64,000 bases of DNA, from assembly GCF_016863275.1 (NCBI RefSeq), contig NZ_BOOO01000024.1, positions 124,001-188,000 of the forward strand, in the 5' to 3' direction. This DNA comes from Planotetraspora mira (GTDB lineage: Bacteria > Actinomycetota > Actinomycetes > Streptosporangiales > Streptosporangiaceae). Shown here one piece after another: positions 16,691 through 25,162 of this stretch (position 1 is its first letter; the number at the start of each line of letters is the position of its first letter). The position numbers and the translations under genes are program-made. Below the pieces are notes generated by a model that did not search any database, was not told the DNA's origin, and saw only the letters and a program-made list of their open reading frames with translations.

Positions 16691-17698
16691 TCACCGCAGG
16701 CGCAGGGGCGCGCCTTCCCTGGGGACGAGTTCCCCGATGACGGGCGCGCCGGGGATCTCGCCCACGACCAGCAGCCCGCCGGACGTCTGCGCGTCGGCGA
16801 GCAGCAGCACCTCGTCGCCGTCCACCCGGCCGGCGTCCAGGTGAGGCTCCACCCAGGCCAGGTTGCGCCGGGTGCCGCCGCTCACGTAGCCGTCCCGCAG
16901 GGCCTCGCGGGCCCCCTCCAGGTACGGCACGGCGGCCACGTCGACCACCGCTGTGACGCCGCTCGCCCTGGCCAGCTTGTAGAGGTGCCCGAGCAGCCCG
17001 AATCCGGTGACGTCGGTGGCGCACCGGGCTCCCGCCGAGAGAGCGGCCCGGGAGGCTTCCGCGTTCAGCGTGGTCATCGCGGCGACGGCCTGGGGGAAGA
17101 CCTCTCCGGTGGCCTTGTGCCTGGAGTTCAGCACGCCCACGCCGAGCGGCTTGGACAGGGAGATCGGCAGCCCGGCCCGCCCTCCGTCGATGCGCAGCAG
17201 CCGGCCGGGATCGGCCAGACCCGTCACCGCCATGCCGTACTTGGGCTCGGGATCGTCGACGCTGTGGCCGCCGGCCACGTGGCATCCCGCCGTCCGGGCC
17301 ACGTCGAGGCCCCCGCGCAGGACCTCTCTGGCCAGCTCGAGCGGCAGCGTGTCCCGGGGCCAGCCCAGCAGGTTGACCGCGACGAGCGGCTCGCCGCCCA
17401 CCGCGTAGACGTCCGACAGCGCGTTCGCCGCGGCTATCCGCCCCCAGTCGTACGGGTCGTCCACGACGGGGGTGAAGAAGTCGGCCGTGGCGACGACCGC
17501 GCGGCCGCCCTCGATCCGGACCACGGCGGCGTCGTCTCCGTCGTCCAGCCCGATCAGCAGGTCACCGGGCGGCCCGGAGCCGAGGAGGAGGCCGGAGACC
17601 ATGGCCTCCAGCTCACCGGGTGGGATCTTGCACGCGCAACCGCCGCCGTGCGCGTACTGGGTCAGCCGGATACCGGCCGGCGCCGTCGTCTCCGTCAT
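16691..17698 (-). CDS. selD: Selenide, water dikinase
   Basis: A 335-aa ATP-dependent enzyme making selenophosphate, the selenium donor for Sec-tRNA synthesis. The N-terminal catalytic motif is GGGC21-A-C23-K24IPP; many SelD proteins have Cys or Sec at the first of these positions, here it is Cys. LIGLDDGDDAAVV, TADFFTPVVDDPYDWGRIAAANALSD (conserved TADFF and NALSD) and GGHS (nucleotide-binding) follow, with TDVTGFGLLGH in the C-terminal half. It converges on the formate dehydrogenase operon. Upstream lie a hairpin and the divergent tRNA-Sec gene. ATG at 17698 gives the usual length. Confidence 0.95.
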   Translation of the reverse strand: MTETTAPAGIRLTQYAHGGGCACKIPPGELEAMVSGLLLGSGPPGDLLIGLDDGDDAAVVRIEGGRAVVATADFFTPVVDDPYDWGRIAAANALSDVYAVGGEPLVAVNLLGWPRDTLPLELAREVLRGGLDVARTAGCHVAGGHSVDDPEPKYGMAVTGLADPGRLLRIDGGRAGLPISLSKPLGVGVLNSRHKATGEVFPQAVAAMTTLNAEASRAALSAGARCATDVTGFGLLGHLYKLARASGVTAVVDVAAVPYLEGAREALRDGYVSGGTRRNLAWVEPHLDAGRVDGDEVLLLADAQTSGGLLVVGEIPGAPVIGELVPREGAPLRLR

Positions 17699-17740
17699 GC
17701 CGCGCTCCTCCGGTCCGCGGGGCCCATCCAGCCTGCCCCC

Positions 17741-17773
17741 GCCATGGTCCCGCCCCTGCCATGGTCCGCCCCT
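17741..17773. repeat. Tandem GCCATGGTCC(C)GCCCCT repeat
   Basis: Two head-to-tail copies, 17 and 16 bp, differing by one C, in the selD/tRNA-Sec intergenic region. Short tandem duplication; function not evident. Confidence 0.5.
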
Positions 17774-17778
17774 GACAC

Positions 17779-17801
17779 GGCACGCCACGTCGTGGCGTGC
17801 C
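17779..17801. promoter_or_regulatory. Strong palindrome between selD and tRNA-Sec
   Basis: GGCACGCCAC-GTC-GTGGCGTGCC: a perfect 10-bp inverted repeat with a 3-nt centre, 81 bp upstream of the selD start and 38 bp upstream of the tRNA-Sec gene. Lying between two divergent selenium genes, it could be a shared operator; it is too far from any upstream stop to be an obvious terminator. Confidence 0.45.
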
Positions 17802-17838
17802 GCAAGAGCCGTACCCGGTTCGGGTTAGGTTTTCTCCT

Positions 17839-17934
17839 GGAGGTGTCTGGGCGCCTGGTGGCCCCCGCGGTCTTCAAAACCGACGAGGCCGAGGTTCTCG
17901 GCCTGGCGGGTTCGATTCCCGTCCGCCTCCGCCA
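17839..17934 (+). tRNA. selC: tRNA-Sec (anticodon TCA)
   Basis: Selenocysteine tRNA reading UGA. The anticodon TCA is at 17874-17876 in a CTTCAAA loop. The very long extra arm AGGCCGAG-GTT-CTCGGCCT gives an 8-bp stem, and the T-loop is TTCGATT. The acceptor strand GGAGGTG pairs with CGCCTCC (one G-T pair); the eighth position is a T/C mismatch. Discriminator G and CCA are encoded (17931-17934). It is charged with serine by SerRS and converted by the SelA encoded 2.8 kb downstream. Confidence 0.95.
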
Positions 17935-17976
17935 CCCGTTTCCACCAGGGAGGACACCGTGGCCTTCCCGCCGTGA

Positions 17977-18702
17977 TCAGCACATGTAAGCGTCCGTGGT
18001 GCCCGCCGTGGTCACCACACCGGTACCGAAGTCCAAAACGACGACGGGCGCAGGCTTGGTCTCCGTTGGCAGACAAGTGACCTGGTTGATGTATGTCCAA
18101 CCGGCGAAGCCGCCCTGTGCGTCGGACCTGGCCTCGCCGATCCATGGCCGGCCGGTTGGCCAGTTGGGCCCATTGACGCCCACGGCGTAGAACGCGGCTG
18201 ACCATTGCGGGGTGACGCCTGTCCCCGTGGCGTAGAGGTGGTTCACGCCTCCCGTGCCACGCTTGGTCATGACTCTCACGCCGCCGAGCGGGGTCGCCGC
18301 AGGGTCGGCCAGTGAATACACCGCGCTCTCGTTCTCCATCCGCGCCATGCGCCTCTGGATGGACGTGACACATGCGCGGTCAGACGGGTTGGCCAGGCGC
18401 CACTCGTAGCCCGGCACGCAGTACATGGTGTTCAGCAGCTTGTGCGACGGGCTGCCGCTGTTCTCCGCCGCGACGTCGGTGCGCCTGGACGGATACACGC
18501 ACACCAGGTCGTCGGCGGTCGCCTGCCGCCAGACAAAGCCCTGCGCGCAGGTGTACGGGCCCCACGGCAGAGGATCCGCCGCGGCCGGCGAGACGGGCAA
18601 CACACCTCCGACCAGAGCGAGGACGGCAAGCGAAACGCCGAATAGGCGCCGTCCTACGCCTGGGGCGTGCCGCGGTGCGAAGTCTGGTGGCCTGAGTTCC
18701 AT
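17977..18702 (-). CDS. Secreted protein with two CxxGxxWR repeats
   Basis: A 241-aa exported protein. A Sec-type signal peptide (RRLFGVSLAVLALVGG...ASPAAADP-like end, cleavage near residue 41) leads into two related segments: TCAQGFVWRQATADDLVC with VYPSRR, and YCVPGYEWRLANPSDRAC with VTSIQRR. Both have the pattern C-x2-G-[FY]-x-WR-x-A-x3-D-x2-C-V followed by an arginine and an alanine/asparagine-rich helix. This repeat occurs in many uncharacterised actinobacterial exported proteins. The C-terminal ~110 residues form an unassigned domain with an YMC end. GGAGGGATCAC precedes ATG 18702. It lies between the selenium genes without an obvious link to them. Confidence 0.72.
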   Translation of the reverse strand: MELRPPDFAPRHAPGVGRRLFGVSLAVLALVGGVLPVSPAAADPLPWGPYTCAQGFVWRQATADDLVCVYPSRRTDVAAENSGSPSHKLLNTMYCVPGYEWRLANPSDRACVTSIQRRMARMENESAVYSLADPAATPLGGVRVMTKRGTGGVNHLYATGTGVTPQWSAAFYAVGVNGPNWPTGRPWIGEARSDAQGGFAGWTYINQVTCLPTETKPAPVVVLDFGTGVVTTAGTTDAYMC

Positions 18703-18809
18703 GTGATCCCTCCGACGTCCGATCAAGGCACGCTCTTGCGCCCTGATCGTGATCGATCGAAGGACCCCCGTCATGAGTGGAAACACGTGGTTCCCCCGGG
18801 AGCCGGCAC

Positions 18810-19709
18810 CTATCGCATAGGGGTGCTGCCTCCCGCAGAAGGCCCTTGAGCAGCCAGACCTTCGTCGAAGGCCGTGCGGCGGCTGATCCGCTCCCAGGCA
18901 AGCGTCTCCGCGCGGGAGGCGTCGAGGCGGGCGAGGATCGCGTCGGTGGCGTCGTCGCCCAGCGGCAGTTGCAGCGGCGTCTCCTCCGCCTCCAACGCGG
19001 TGAGGATGGCCGCGGCGGCCTTCGCGGGGTCGCCCGGCTGCTTACCGTCCGAGCTCGGGAACTCGGTGCGGACGATCCCGACGGTGCCCTCGTAGCCGGG
19101 GATCGCCGCCGACTGGGTGGAGGAGGCGCTCGCGAGGCCGGTACGGAACGATCCGGGCTCCACGATCAGCACCTTGATCCCGAACGGGGCGACCTCCTGG
19201 GCCAGAGCCTGAGAGAGCCCCTCGAGGGCGAACTTGGTCGCCGAGTAGGCGCCCACGCCGGGGAACGAGAAGCGGCCGCCCATGCTGCTCATCTGGACGA
19301 TCGCGCCCGAACCCTGCCGGCGCATGTGCGGCAGCACCGCCCTCGTCAGCGTGGCAGGGCCGAAGAAGTGCAGGTCCATCAGCTCGCGCAACTCCTGGTC
19401 GGTGGTCTCCTCGACCGCGCCGAGGTGCCCGCGGCCGGCGTTGTTGACCAGGACGTCGACGCGCCCGTGCCACAAGATCACCTCGGCGACGACCGCGGCG
19501 ATCCGCGCGCTGTCGGTCACGTCCAGCGGCACCGCGACCGCCCGGCCGGGATATGCCGCGACCAGGTCGTCGAGGGCCTCCGGCCTGCGCGCGGTGGCCA
19601 CCACGGTGTCACCGGCGGCCAGGGCCGCCTCGGCGATCGACCGGCCGAAGCCGGAGGACGCGCCCGTGATCAACCAGACCCTGCCGGACGTCTCATGCTC
19701 GGTGTTCAT
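18810..19709 (-). CDS. Short-chain dehydrogenase/reductase
   Basis: A 299-aa classical SDR. The Rossmann motif ITGASSGFGRSIAEAAL binds NAD(P), NNAG is present, and the catalytic S-Y-K set reads SSMGG ... YSATK. Substrate unknown. ATG 19709 (MNTEHETSG) is preceded by GAGGAG, so the longer frame is not used. It diverges from the LysR gene, and the AT-rich palindrome in between suggests control by that regulator. Confidence 0.88.
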   Translation of the reverse strand: MNTEHETSGRVWLITGASSGFGRSIAEAALAAGDTVVATARRPEALDDLVAAYPGRAVAVPLDVTDSARIAAVVAEVILWHGRVDVLVNNAGRGHLGAVEETTDQELRELMDLHFFGPATLTRAVLPHMRRQGSGAIVQMSSMGGRFSFPGVGAYSATKFALEGLSQALAQEVAPFGIKVLIVEPGSFRTGLASASSTQSAAIPGYEGTVGIVRTEFPSSDGKQPGDPAKAAAAILTALEAEETPLQLPLGDDATDAILARLDASRAETLAWERISRRTAFDEGLAAQGPSAGGSTPMR

Positions 19710-19790
19710 CGTGAATCTCCTCAGTGGGGGAACGCCTCCATTGATGCCAGTGAGTGCCCTTCCGCGTCCAAGACAGAAGGTCGGGCAGGC

Positions 19791-19807
19791 CATAAAGAGG
19801 ATTTATG
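19791..19807. promoter_or_regulatory. CATAAA-N5-TTTATG inverted repeat
   Basis: Perfect 6-bp arms with a 5-bp centre, 8 bp before the lysR-family start and ~80 bp upstream of the divergent SDR start. It is markedly AT-rich against its surroundings. A LysR-type autoregulatory site is a reasonable guess. Confidence 0.45.
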
Positions 19808-19815
19808 ATCGCTGG

Positions 19816-20706
19816 ATGGAGCTGCGTCAGCTGCGTTATCTCGTCACGATCGCCGATGTGGGAAACCTCGGGCGGGCCGCGGAACAGCTGTACGTGAGCC
19901 AGCCCGCCCTCTCCTACGCCCTCAAGAATCTGGAATCCGAGCTCGGCGTCCGGCTGTTCGACCGCCACGCCGGAGGCGTCACCCCGACGGTGGCCGGACG
20001 TGACGTCGTCGCGGAGGCACGCCGGACCCTGCTCCAGGCCGCACGGGTGGCGGCAGTCGCGGAGCGGCACCTGCGCGGCGAGACCGGGGTGCTGCGGGTG
20101 GGCTTCGAGGCCAGCGGCGCCGGCGAGCTCACCACCCGGGCGCGAGCCGAGTTCGCCCGCCGCAATCCCGGTGTCCGGGTCGAGCCGAAGCGGTTCGACT
20201 GGAGCGAGGAGGTCACGGCGCTGCGCGACGGCCGGGTGGACGTCGCCTTCATCTGGCTGCCCGCCGATCTCGCCGGCCTGCATGCGGAGATCGTGCACAC
20301 CGAGCCCCGGGTCGTCGGCCTGCCGTCCGGCCACGCGCTCGCCCGCCGCGACGGCATCTCCGTGCTCGAGGTCAACGACGAACCTCTGATGTGGACAGAA
20401 CGGGCACCACGGGCCTGGGTGGACTGGTGGGCGGTCAACCCCAGACCGGATGGGTCGACCCCACGGTGGGGACCGACCAACGACAACGTCGAGGAGATGC
20501 TCGAGCAGGTCGCCGAAGGCACGGCCATCTGCTTCGCACCCCACAGCATGGCCCGTTACTACGCCCGCCCCGATCTCGCCTGGGTCCCGCTCACCGACGT
20601 CGAACCACTGAAGGTGGCCCTCGCCTGGGTCGACGGCGCGGACAACCTCCTCGTGCGGGGATTCGCCGCCGTCGTGTCCGAACTCGCGTCGGGCGAAGCC
20701 CCGTGA
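19816..20706 (+). CDS. LysR-family transcriptional regulator
   Basis: A 296-aa regulator. The N-terminal winged helix MELRQLRYLVTIADVGNLGRA / YVSQPALSYALKNLESELG is standard, followed by a substrate-binding domain from residue ~90. LysR proteins commonly regulate the divergent neighbour, here the SDR gene at 18810-19709. ATG 19816 is used; the longer open frame upstream is a shadow of the SDR gene. Confidence 0.9.
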   Translation: MELRQLRYLVTIADVGNLGRAAEQLYVSQPALSYALKNLESELGVRLFDRHAGGVTPTVAGRDVVAEARRTLLQAARVAAVAERHLRGETGVLRVGFEASGAGELTTRARAEFARRNPGVRVEPKRFDWSEEVTALRDGRVDVAFIWLPADLAGLHAEIVHTEPRVVGLPSGHALARRDGISVLEVNDEPLMWTERAPRAWVDWWAVNPRPDGSTPRWGPTNDNVEEMLEQVAEGTAICFAPHSMARYYARPDLAWVPLTDVEPLKVALAWVDGADNLLVRGFAAVVSELASGEAP

Positions 20707-20742
20707 CTGCGCGTCGTCGCAGGTGGGACGGGGTAGCGGCGG

Positions 20743-20748
20743 TACGTT
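20743..20748 (+). promoter_or_regulatory. Leaderless-type -10 box of selA
   Basis: TACGTT lies 6-7 bp before the likely GTG start of selA at 20754, with no ribosome-binding sequence in between. This is the common arrangement for leaderless actinobacterial transcripts. Confidence 0.4.
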
Positions 20749-20753
20749 GAAGT

Positions 20754-22043
20754 GTGGACCGACGAAGGCGCGTGCCGCGCACCGACGCCGTGCTCGCCGA
20801 CCCGCGCCTGGCCGCGACGGCGGAGAGGCTCGGGCGGGCGGTGGTCAAGGACGCGGTCGCCGCAGCCCAGCAGCGCGTACGGCAGGGCGAGATCGAGCCG
20901 GAGGACGTCGCCGACGCGGCTCTGGCGGCGCTTCCCCGGCACGCCACCCACCTGCGCCCAGTGATCAACATGACCGGGGTCCTTCTCCACACCAATCTCG
21001 GCAGAGCGCCCCTGTCGCCCGCGGCCGTCGAGGCGGCGGCCATGGTGGCGGGCCCGGCCGACGTGGAGTTCGACCTGGCCACGGGCGCCCGGGCCAGGCG
21101 GGGCAGGACCGCCCTGGCGGCGCTCGCGGACGCCGTGCCCGCCGCGGACGACGTGCACGTGGTCAACAACAACGCCGCGGCCCTCGTCCTGGTCGCCACC
21201 GCCCTCGCCGCGGGACGGGAGATCGTGATCAGCCGCGGCGAACTGGTGGAGATCGGTGACGGCTTCCGGATCCCCGACCTGCTGGTCTCGACCGGCGCGC
21301 GACTGCGCGAGGTCGGCACCACCAACCGCACCACGCTCGCCGACTACCGCGCGGCCGTGGGGCCGGAGACCGGGTTCGTGCTCAAGGTGCACCCCTCGAA
21401 TTTCCGGATCGAGGGGTTCACCGGTTCGGCCGGAGTGGGAGACCTGGCCCGGCTCGGCGTGCCGGTGGTGTCCGACATCGGCTCGGGGCTGCTGGAGCGT
21501 GAGCCGTTGCTGCCCGACGAGCCCGACGCGGCGAGCACTCTGGAGGCCGGAGCCCACCTGGTCACGGCCAGTGCCGACAAACTCCTCGGCGGTCCCCAGG
21601 CGGGACTCCTGCTCGGGCGGCACGACCTCGTCGAGCGGTGCAGGCGGCATCCGCTCGCCCGCGCGCTGCGGGTCGGCAAGGTGACGCTCGCGGCCCTGGA
21701 GGCCACGCTGCGCGGCCCCGCCACGCCCGTCCATCAGGCGCTCCACGCCGACCCTCGAGAGCTGCTCGATCGCGCGGAGGCCCTGGTCGGCGTGCTGGCC
21801 GAATCGGGGATCGACGCGAGAGCCGTACCGGCGGAGGCGACCGTGGGCGGCGGCGCGGCGCCCGGGGTGACCCTGCCCAGTGCGGCGGTGAGCCTGCCGG
21901 AGCGGCTCGCCGCACCGCTGCGGACGGGGGATCCGCCCGTCGTCGGCAGGGTGGAGGGCGGCAGGCTGCTGCTCGACCTGCGCGCCGTTCACGCGGGGCA
22001 GGACGGTGACGTGGCGAGGGCCGTGCTGGAGGCGAGCCGCTGA
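20754..22043 (+). CDS. selA: L-seryl-tRNA(Sec) selenium transferase
   Basis: A 429-aa PLP enzyme converting seryl-tRNA(Sec) to selenocysteyl-tRNA(Sec) with selenophosphate. VINMTGVLLHTNLGRAPLS, VNNNAAALVLV, SRGELVEIGDGFRIPDL and GTTNRTTLADY are family blocks; K276 in SADKLLGGPQAG is the PLP lysine. GTG 20754 starts VDRRRRVPRTD; GTG 20772 is a second option. Its TGA overlaps the selB ATG by one base (TGATG), so selA and selB form one operon. Confidence 0.95.
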   Translation: MDRRRRVPRTDAVLADPRLAATAERLGRAVVKDAVAAAQQRVRQGEIEPEDVADAALAALPRHATHLRPVINMTGVLLHTNLGRAPLSPAAVEAAAMVAGPADVEFDLATGARARRGRTALAALADAVPAADDVHVVNNNAAALVLVATALAAGREIVISRGELVEIGDGFRIPDLLVSTGARLREVGTTNRTTLADYRAAVGPETGFVLKVHPSNFRIEGFTGSAGVGDLARLGVPVVSDIGSGLLEREPLLPDEPDAASTLEAGAHLVTASADKLLGGPQAGLLLGRHDLVERCRRHPLARALRVGKVTLAALEATLRGPATPVHQALHADPRELLDRAEALVGVLAESGIDARAVPAEATVGGGAAPGVTLPSAAVSLPERLAAPLRTGDPPVVGRVEGGRLLLDLRAVHAGQDGDVARAVLEASR

Positions 22044-23803
22044 TGCACGTCATCGCGACCGCCGGCCACGTCGACCACGGCAAGTCGACCCTGGTCGGGG
22101 CGCTCACCGGGATGGAACCCGACCGGCTGGAGGAGGAGCGCAGACGGGGGCTGACGATCGAGCTCGGCTATGCCTGGACGGCCCTGCCGTCGGGGGAGCG
22201 GGTCGCGTTCGTCGACGTCCCCGGGCACGAGCGGTTCCTCGGCACGATGCTCGCCGGGATCGGCCCGGTGCCCGCCGTGATGTTCGTGGTGGCCGCCGAC
22301 GAGGGCTGGAAGCCGCAGTCGGAGGAGCACCTGGTGGCGCTGGAGACCCTCGGCGTACGGCTGGGCCTGCTCGTCGTGACCCGCGCCGACCTCGCCGACC
22401 CCGGACCGGCCGTCCGGGAGGCCCGCGCCCGCCTGGCGGAGGGCGGTCTCGGCCGGGTCGAGGCGCTGGTCGTGAGCGGGCGCACGGGCGAGGGGCTCGG
22501 CGAGCTGCGGGCGGCCCTGGACCGGCTGGTGGCGGCCCTGCCCGTTCCCGACCCCGCGGCCCCGGTGCGCCTGTGGATCGACCGGGCCTTCAGCGTGCGC
22601 GGCAGCGGGACGGTGGTGACGGGGACGCTCCCCGCGGGCCGGGTCGTGGTCGGCGACGAGCTGGAGATGGACGGAGAACCGGTCGGGATCCGTGCCCTGG
22701 AGTCGCTGAAGGAGCAGGTGGACTCGGCGACCGGAGTGGCGAGGGTCGCGGTCAACCTGCGAGGCAGGGCCGTGCCGGAGCGCGGACGGGCCCTCGTGAC
22801 GCCGGGTGCCTGGACCGCGACGGACCTGGTCGACGTGCGGATCTCCGCCGCGCCGGGCTTCTCGGGTCCGTTGCCGAGGCGGCTGACCGCCCACATCGGC
22901 TCCGCGGCGATTCCGTGCGACGTGCGGCCGCTCGGCGGGCCGGTCGTGCGGCTGCGCCTCGGCAGGCGGCTGCCGCTGCACCTCGGTGACCTCCTGCTGC
23001 TGCGTGATCCCGGCGGCCACCGGGCGCTTCGCGTGCTCGCCGGGGCGCGGGTCCTCGACGTGCGGCCGCCCGAGCTCGGCCGGCGGGGCGCGGCCCGGGC
23101 TCGCGCCGACGAACTCGCCGCGGCGACCCTGGACGCGGGGTCCCTGCTCCGCGTCCACCGGCTGCTGCGCGGAGAGCAACTTCTGGCCATGGGCTGTGAC
23201 CTCCCCGGCCCGCCGGTGGAAGGGGACTGGCACGCCGATCCCGCCCACTGGTCCCGGCTGGCCGGACGGCTGGCCGAGGTCGTGCGCAGGCACGCGGCCG
23301 ACCATCCCCTGGAGCCCGGGATGCCGGTGGAGGCGGCCCGCCATGAGCTCGGGCTGCCCGACCGGAGGCTGGTCACGGCCCTGGTCCGGCCTCCGCTTGA
23401 GACGGCGGGCGGCAGGATCTCCTGCGGGCCGTCCGGCGGCCTGCCCGCGTCCGTGGCGGGAGCCGTCCAGAGGCTGGGCGCGGAGTTGTCCGCGCACCCC
23501 TTTCTCGCGCCGGAGGCGGGACGCCTCGCCGATCTGGGGCTAGGTTCCCGTGAGCTGGCGGCCGCCGTACGGGCCGGGGCCCTGATGCGGGTGGCCGACG
23601 GGATCGTGTTGCTGCCGGGGGCGGACACCAGGGCGGCGGCGGTGCTGGCGGGGCTGCCCCAGCCCTTCACGGTCAGCCAGGCCAGGACCGCCCTCGGCAC
23701 CAGCCGCAGGGTCGCGGTGCCCCTGCTGGAGCATCTCGACCGCCAGGGGCTCACCGAACGGGTGGACGACTATCACCGCATATGCCGGGTGGGCGGCTCC
23801 TGA
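22043..23803 (+). CDS. selB: Selenocysteine-specific elongation factor
   Basis: A 586-aa GTPase that carries Sec-tRNA to the ribosome and binds the SECIS hairpin. G1 GHVDHGKST (residues 8-16), DVPGHERF and a TRAD motif in place of NKxD form the GTP-binding domain; EF-Tu-like domains 2 and 3 follow. The C-terminal ~200 residues contain the winged helices that bind SECIS RNA (for example AADHPLEPGMPVEAARHELG and the final LTERVDDYHRI). It sits 9.7 kb from the selenoprotein mRNA it should decode. Confidence 0.94.
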   Translation: MHVIATAGHVDHGKSTLVGALTGMEPDRLEEERRRGLTIELGYAWTALPSGERVAFVDVPGHERFLGTMLAGIGPVPAVMFVVAADEGWKPQSEEHLVALETLGVRLGLLVVTRADLADPGPAVREARARLAEGGLGRVEALVVSGRTGEGLGELRAALDRLVAALPVPDPAAPVRLWIDRAFSVRGSGTVVTGTLPAGRVVVGDELEMDGEPVGIRALESLKEQVDSATGVARVAVNLRGRAVPERGRALVTPGAWTATDLVDVRISAAPGFSGPLPRRLTAHIGSAAIPCDVRPLGGPVVRLRLGRRLPLHLGDLLLLRDPGGHRALRVLAGARVLDVRPPELGRRGAARARADELAAATLDAGSLLRVHRLLRGEQLLAMGCDLPGPPVEGDWHADPAHWSRLAGRLAEVVRRHAADHPLEPGMPVEAARHELGLPDRRLVTALVRPPLETAGGRISCGPSGGLPASVAGAVQRLGAELSAHPFLAPEAGRLADLGLGSRELAAAVRAGALMRVADGIVLLPGADTRAAAVLAGLPQPFTVSQARTALGTSRRVAVPLLEHLDRQGLTERVDDYHRICRVGGS

Positions 23804-23935
23804 CCAGCAGGTATACCTTCGACTCAAGGGGCCGTCGTCGCCCGAGGGCCCGGTGACGGCCGCTCGGCCGCCCCTCACCCCCCGTCCTCGTCGCAGGCGG
23901 CGGCCGGAGTCTCGGCAAGGAAGGAAGCCGCCATC

Positions 23936-25150
23936 ATGCCGGGCAACAAGGCTGTCGTGTACGAGGGGCCAGGACATGTAGAGATCGTCGACACCGACTA
24001 TCCCGAGTTCGAACTCAAGGAGGGGCCGGGGGTGCCTCCGGCCAACGTCGGGCGGAAGGTCGGGCACGGGGCGATCGTCAAACCGGTCGCCACCAACATC
24101 TGCGGGAGCGACCAGCACATGGTCCGCGGCCGCACCACCGCCCCGCCCGGCCTCGTCCTCGGCCACGAGATCACCGGCGAGGTGGTGGAGGTCGGTCCCG
24201 ACGTCGAGGTCATCAAGGTCGGCGACCTGGTGTCGGTGCCGTTCAACATCGCGTGCGGCCGCTGCCGCAACTGCAAGTCGGGCGACACCCACATCTGCGA
24301 GCGGGTCAACCCCGAGCAGCCGGGCGGAGCGTACGGCTATGTGGACATGGGCGGCTGGCCGGGCGGCCAGGCGGAGTACGTCCTGGTGCCCTACGCCGAC
24401 TGGAACCTGCTCAAGTTCCCCGACCGGGACCAGGCGATGGAGAAGATCCTCGACCTGGCCATGCTCGCGGACATCTTCCCGACGGGGTACCACGGTTGCG
24501 TGTCGGCGGGTGTGACCAGCGGGTCGACGGTCTACGTCGCCGGCGCGGGACCGGTGGGGCTCGCCGCGGCGTGCTCGGCCTTCCTGCTCGGCGCCGCGGT
24601 GGTCATCGTCGGCGACCTCAACAAGGACCGGCTTGCCCAGGCGCACAGCTTCGGCTGCGAGACCGTGAACGTGGCGGACGGCGACCCGGGCGAGCAGATC
24701 GAGCAGATCCTCGGTGTTCCCGAGGTGGACGCGGGCGTCGACGCGGTCGGGTTCGAGGCCAAGGGGCACGGGCCCGGCGCCGAGGAGGCGCCCGCCACCG
24801 TGCTCAACACCCTGATGCGGGTCACCAGGGCCGGCGGCAGGCTGGGCATTCCCGGGTTGTACGTCACCGGCGATCCCGGAGCCAAGGACGACGCGGCCAA
24901 GGAGGGGTCGCTGTCGATCCGGCTGGGCCTCGGGTGGGCCAAGGCGCACTCGTTCGTCACCGGACAGTGCCCGGTCATGCGGTATCACCGCAAGCTCATG
25001 ATGGCGATACTCAACGACCGCGTGCAGATCGCGAAGGCGGTCAACCCGACCGTCCTGCCGCTCGACCAGGCGCCTCACGGATATGAGGAGTTCGACCACG
25101 GAGCGGCTCGCAAGTACGTCCTCGACCCGCACGGCCTGATCACCGTGTGA
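23936..25150 (+). CDS. fdhA: Glutathione-independent formaldehyde dehydrogenase
   Basis: A 404-aa zinc-dependent medium-chain dehydrogenase very close to Pseudomonas putida FdhA and to formaldehyde dismutase. It oxidises formaldehyde with tightly bound NAD. Shared blocks include STNICGSDQHMVRGRTT-type zinc site (here ATNICGSDQHMVRGRTT), LGHEITGEV, CGRCRNCKSGDTHIC for the structural zinc, GAYGYVDMGGWPGGQAEY, FPTGYHG and YVAGAGPVGLAAA. The product is formate, the substrate of the selenocysteine formate dehydrogenase encoded 9 kb upstream, so the two would form a formaldehyde to CO2 route. AAGGAAG lies upstream of the ATG. Confidence 0.93.
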   Translation: MPGNKAVVYEGPGHVEIVDTDYPEFELKEGPGVPPANVGRKVGHGAIVKPVATNICGSDQHMVRGRTTAPPGLVLGHEITGEVVEVGPDVEVIKVGDLVSVPFNIACGRCRNCKSGDTHICERVNPEQPGGAYGYVDMGGWPGGQAEYVLVPYADWNLLKFPDRDQAMEKILDLAMLADIFPTGYHGCVSAGVTSGSTVYVAGAGPVGLAAACSAFLLGAAVVIVGDLNKDRLAQAHSFGCETVNVADGDPGEQIEQILGVPEVDAGVDAVGFEAKGHGPGAEEAPATVLNTLMRVTRAGGRLGIPGLYVTGDPGAKDDAAKEGSLSIRLGLGWAKAHSFVTGQCPVMRYHRKLMMAILNDRVQIAKAVNPTVLPLDQAPHGYEEFDHGAARKYVLDPHGLITV

Positions 25151-25162
25151 CGGGCCCGGCCT

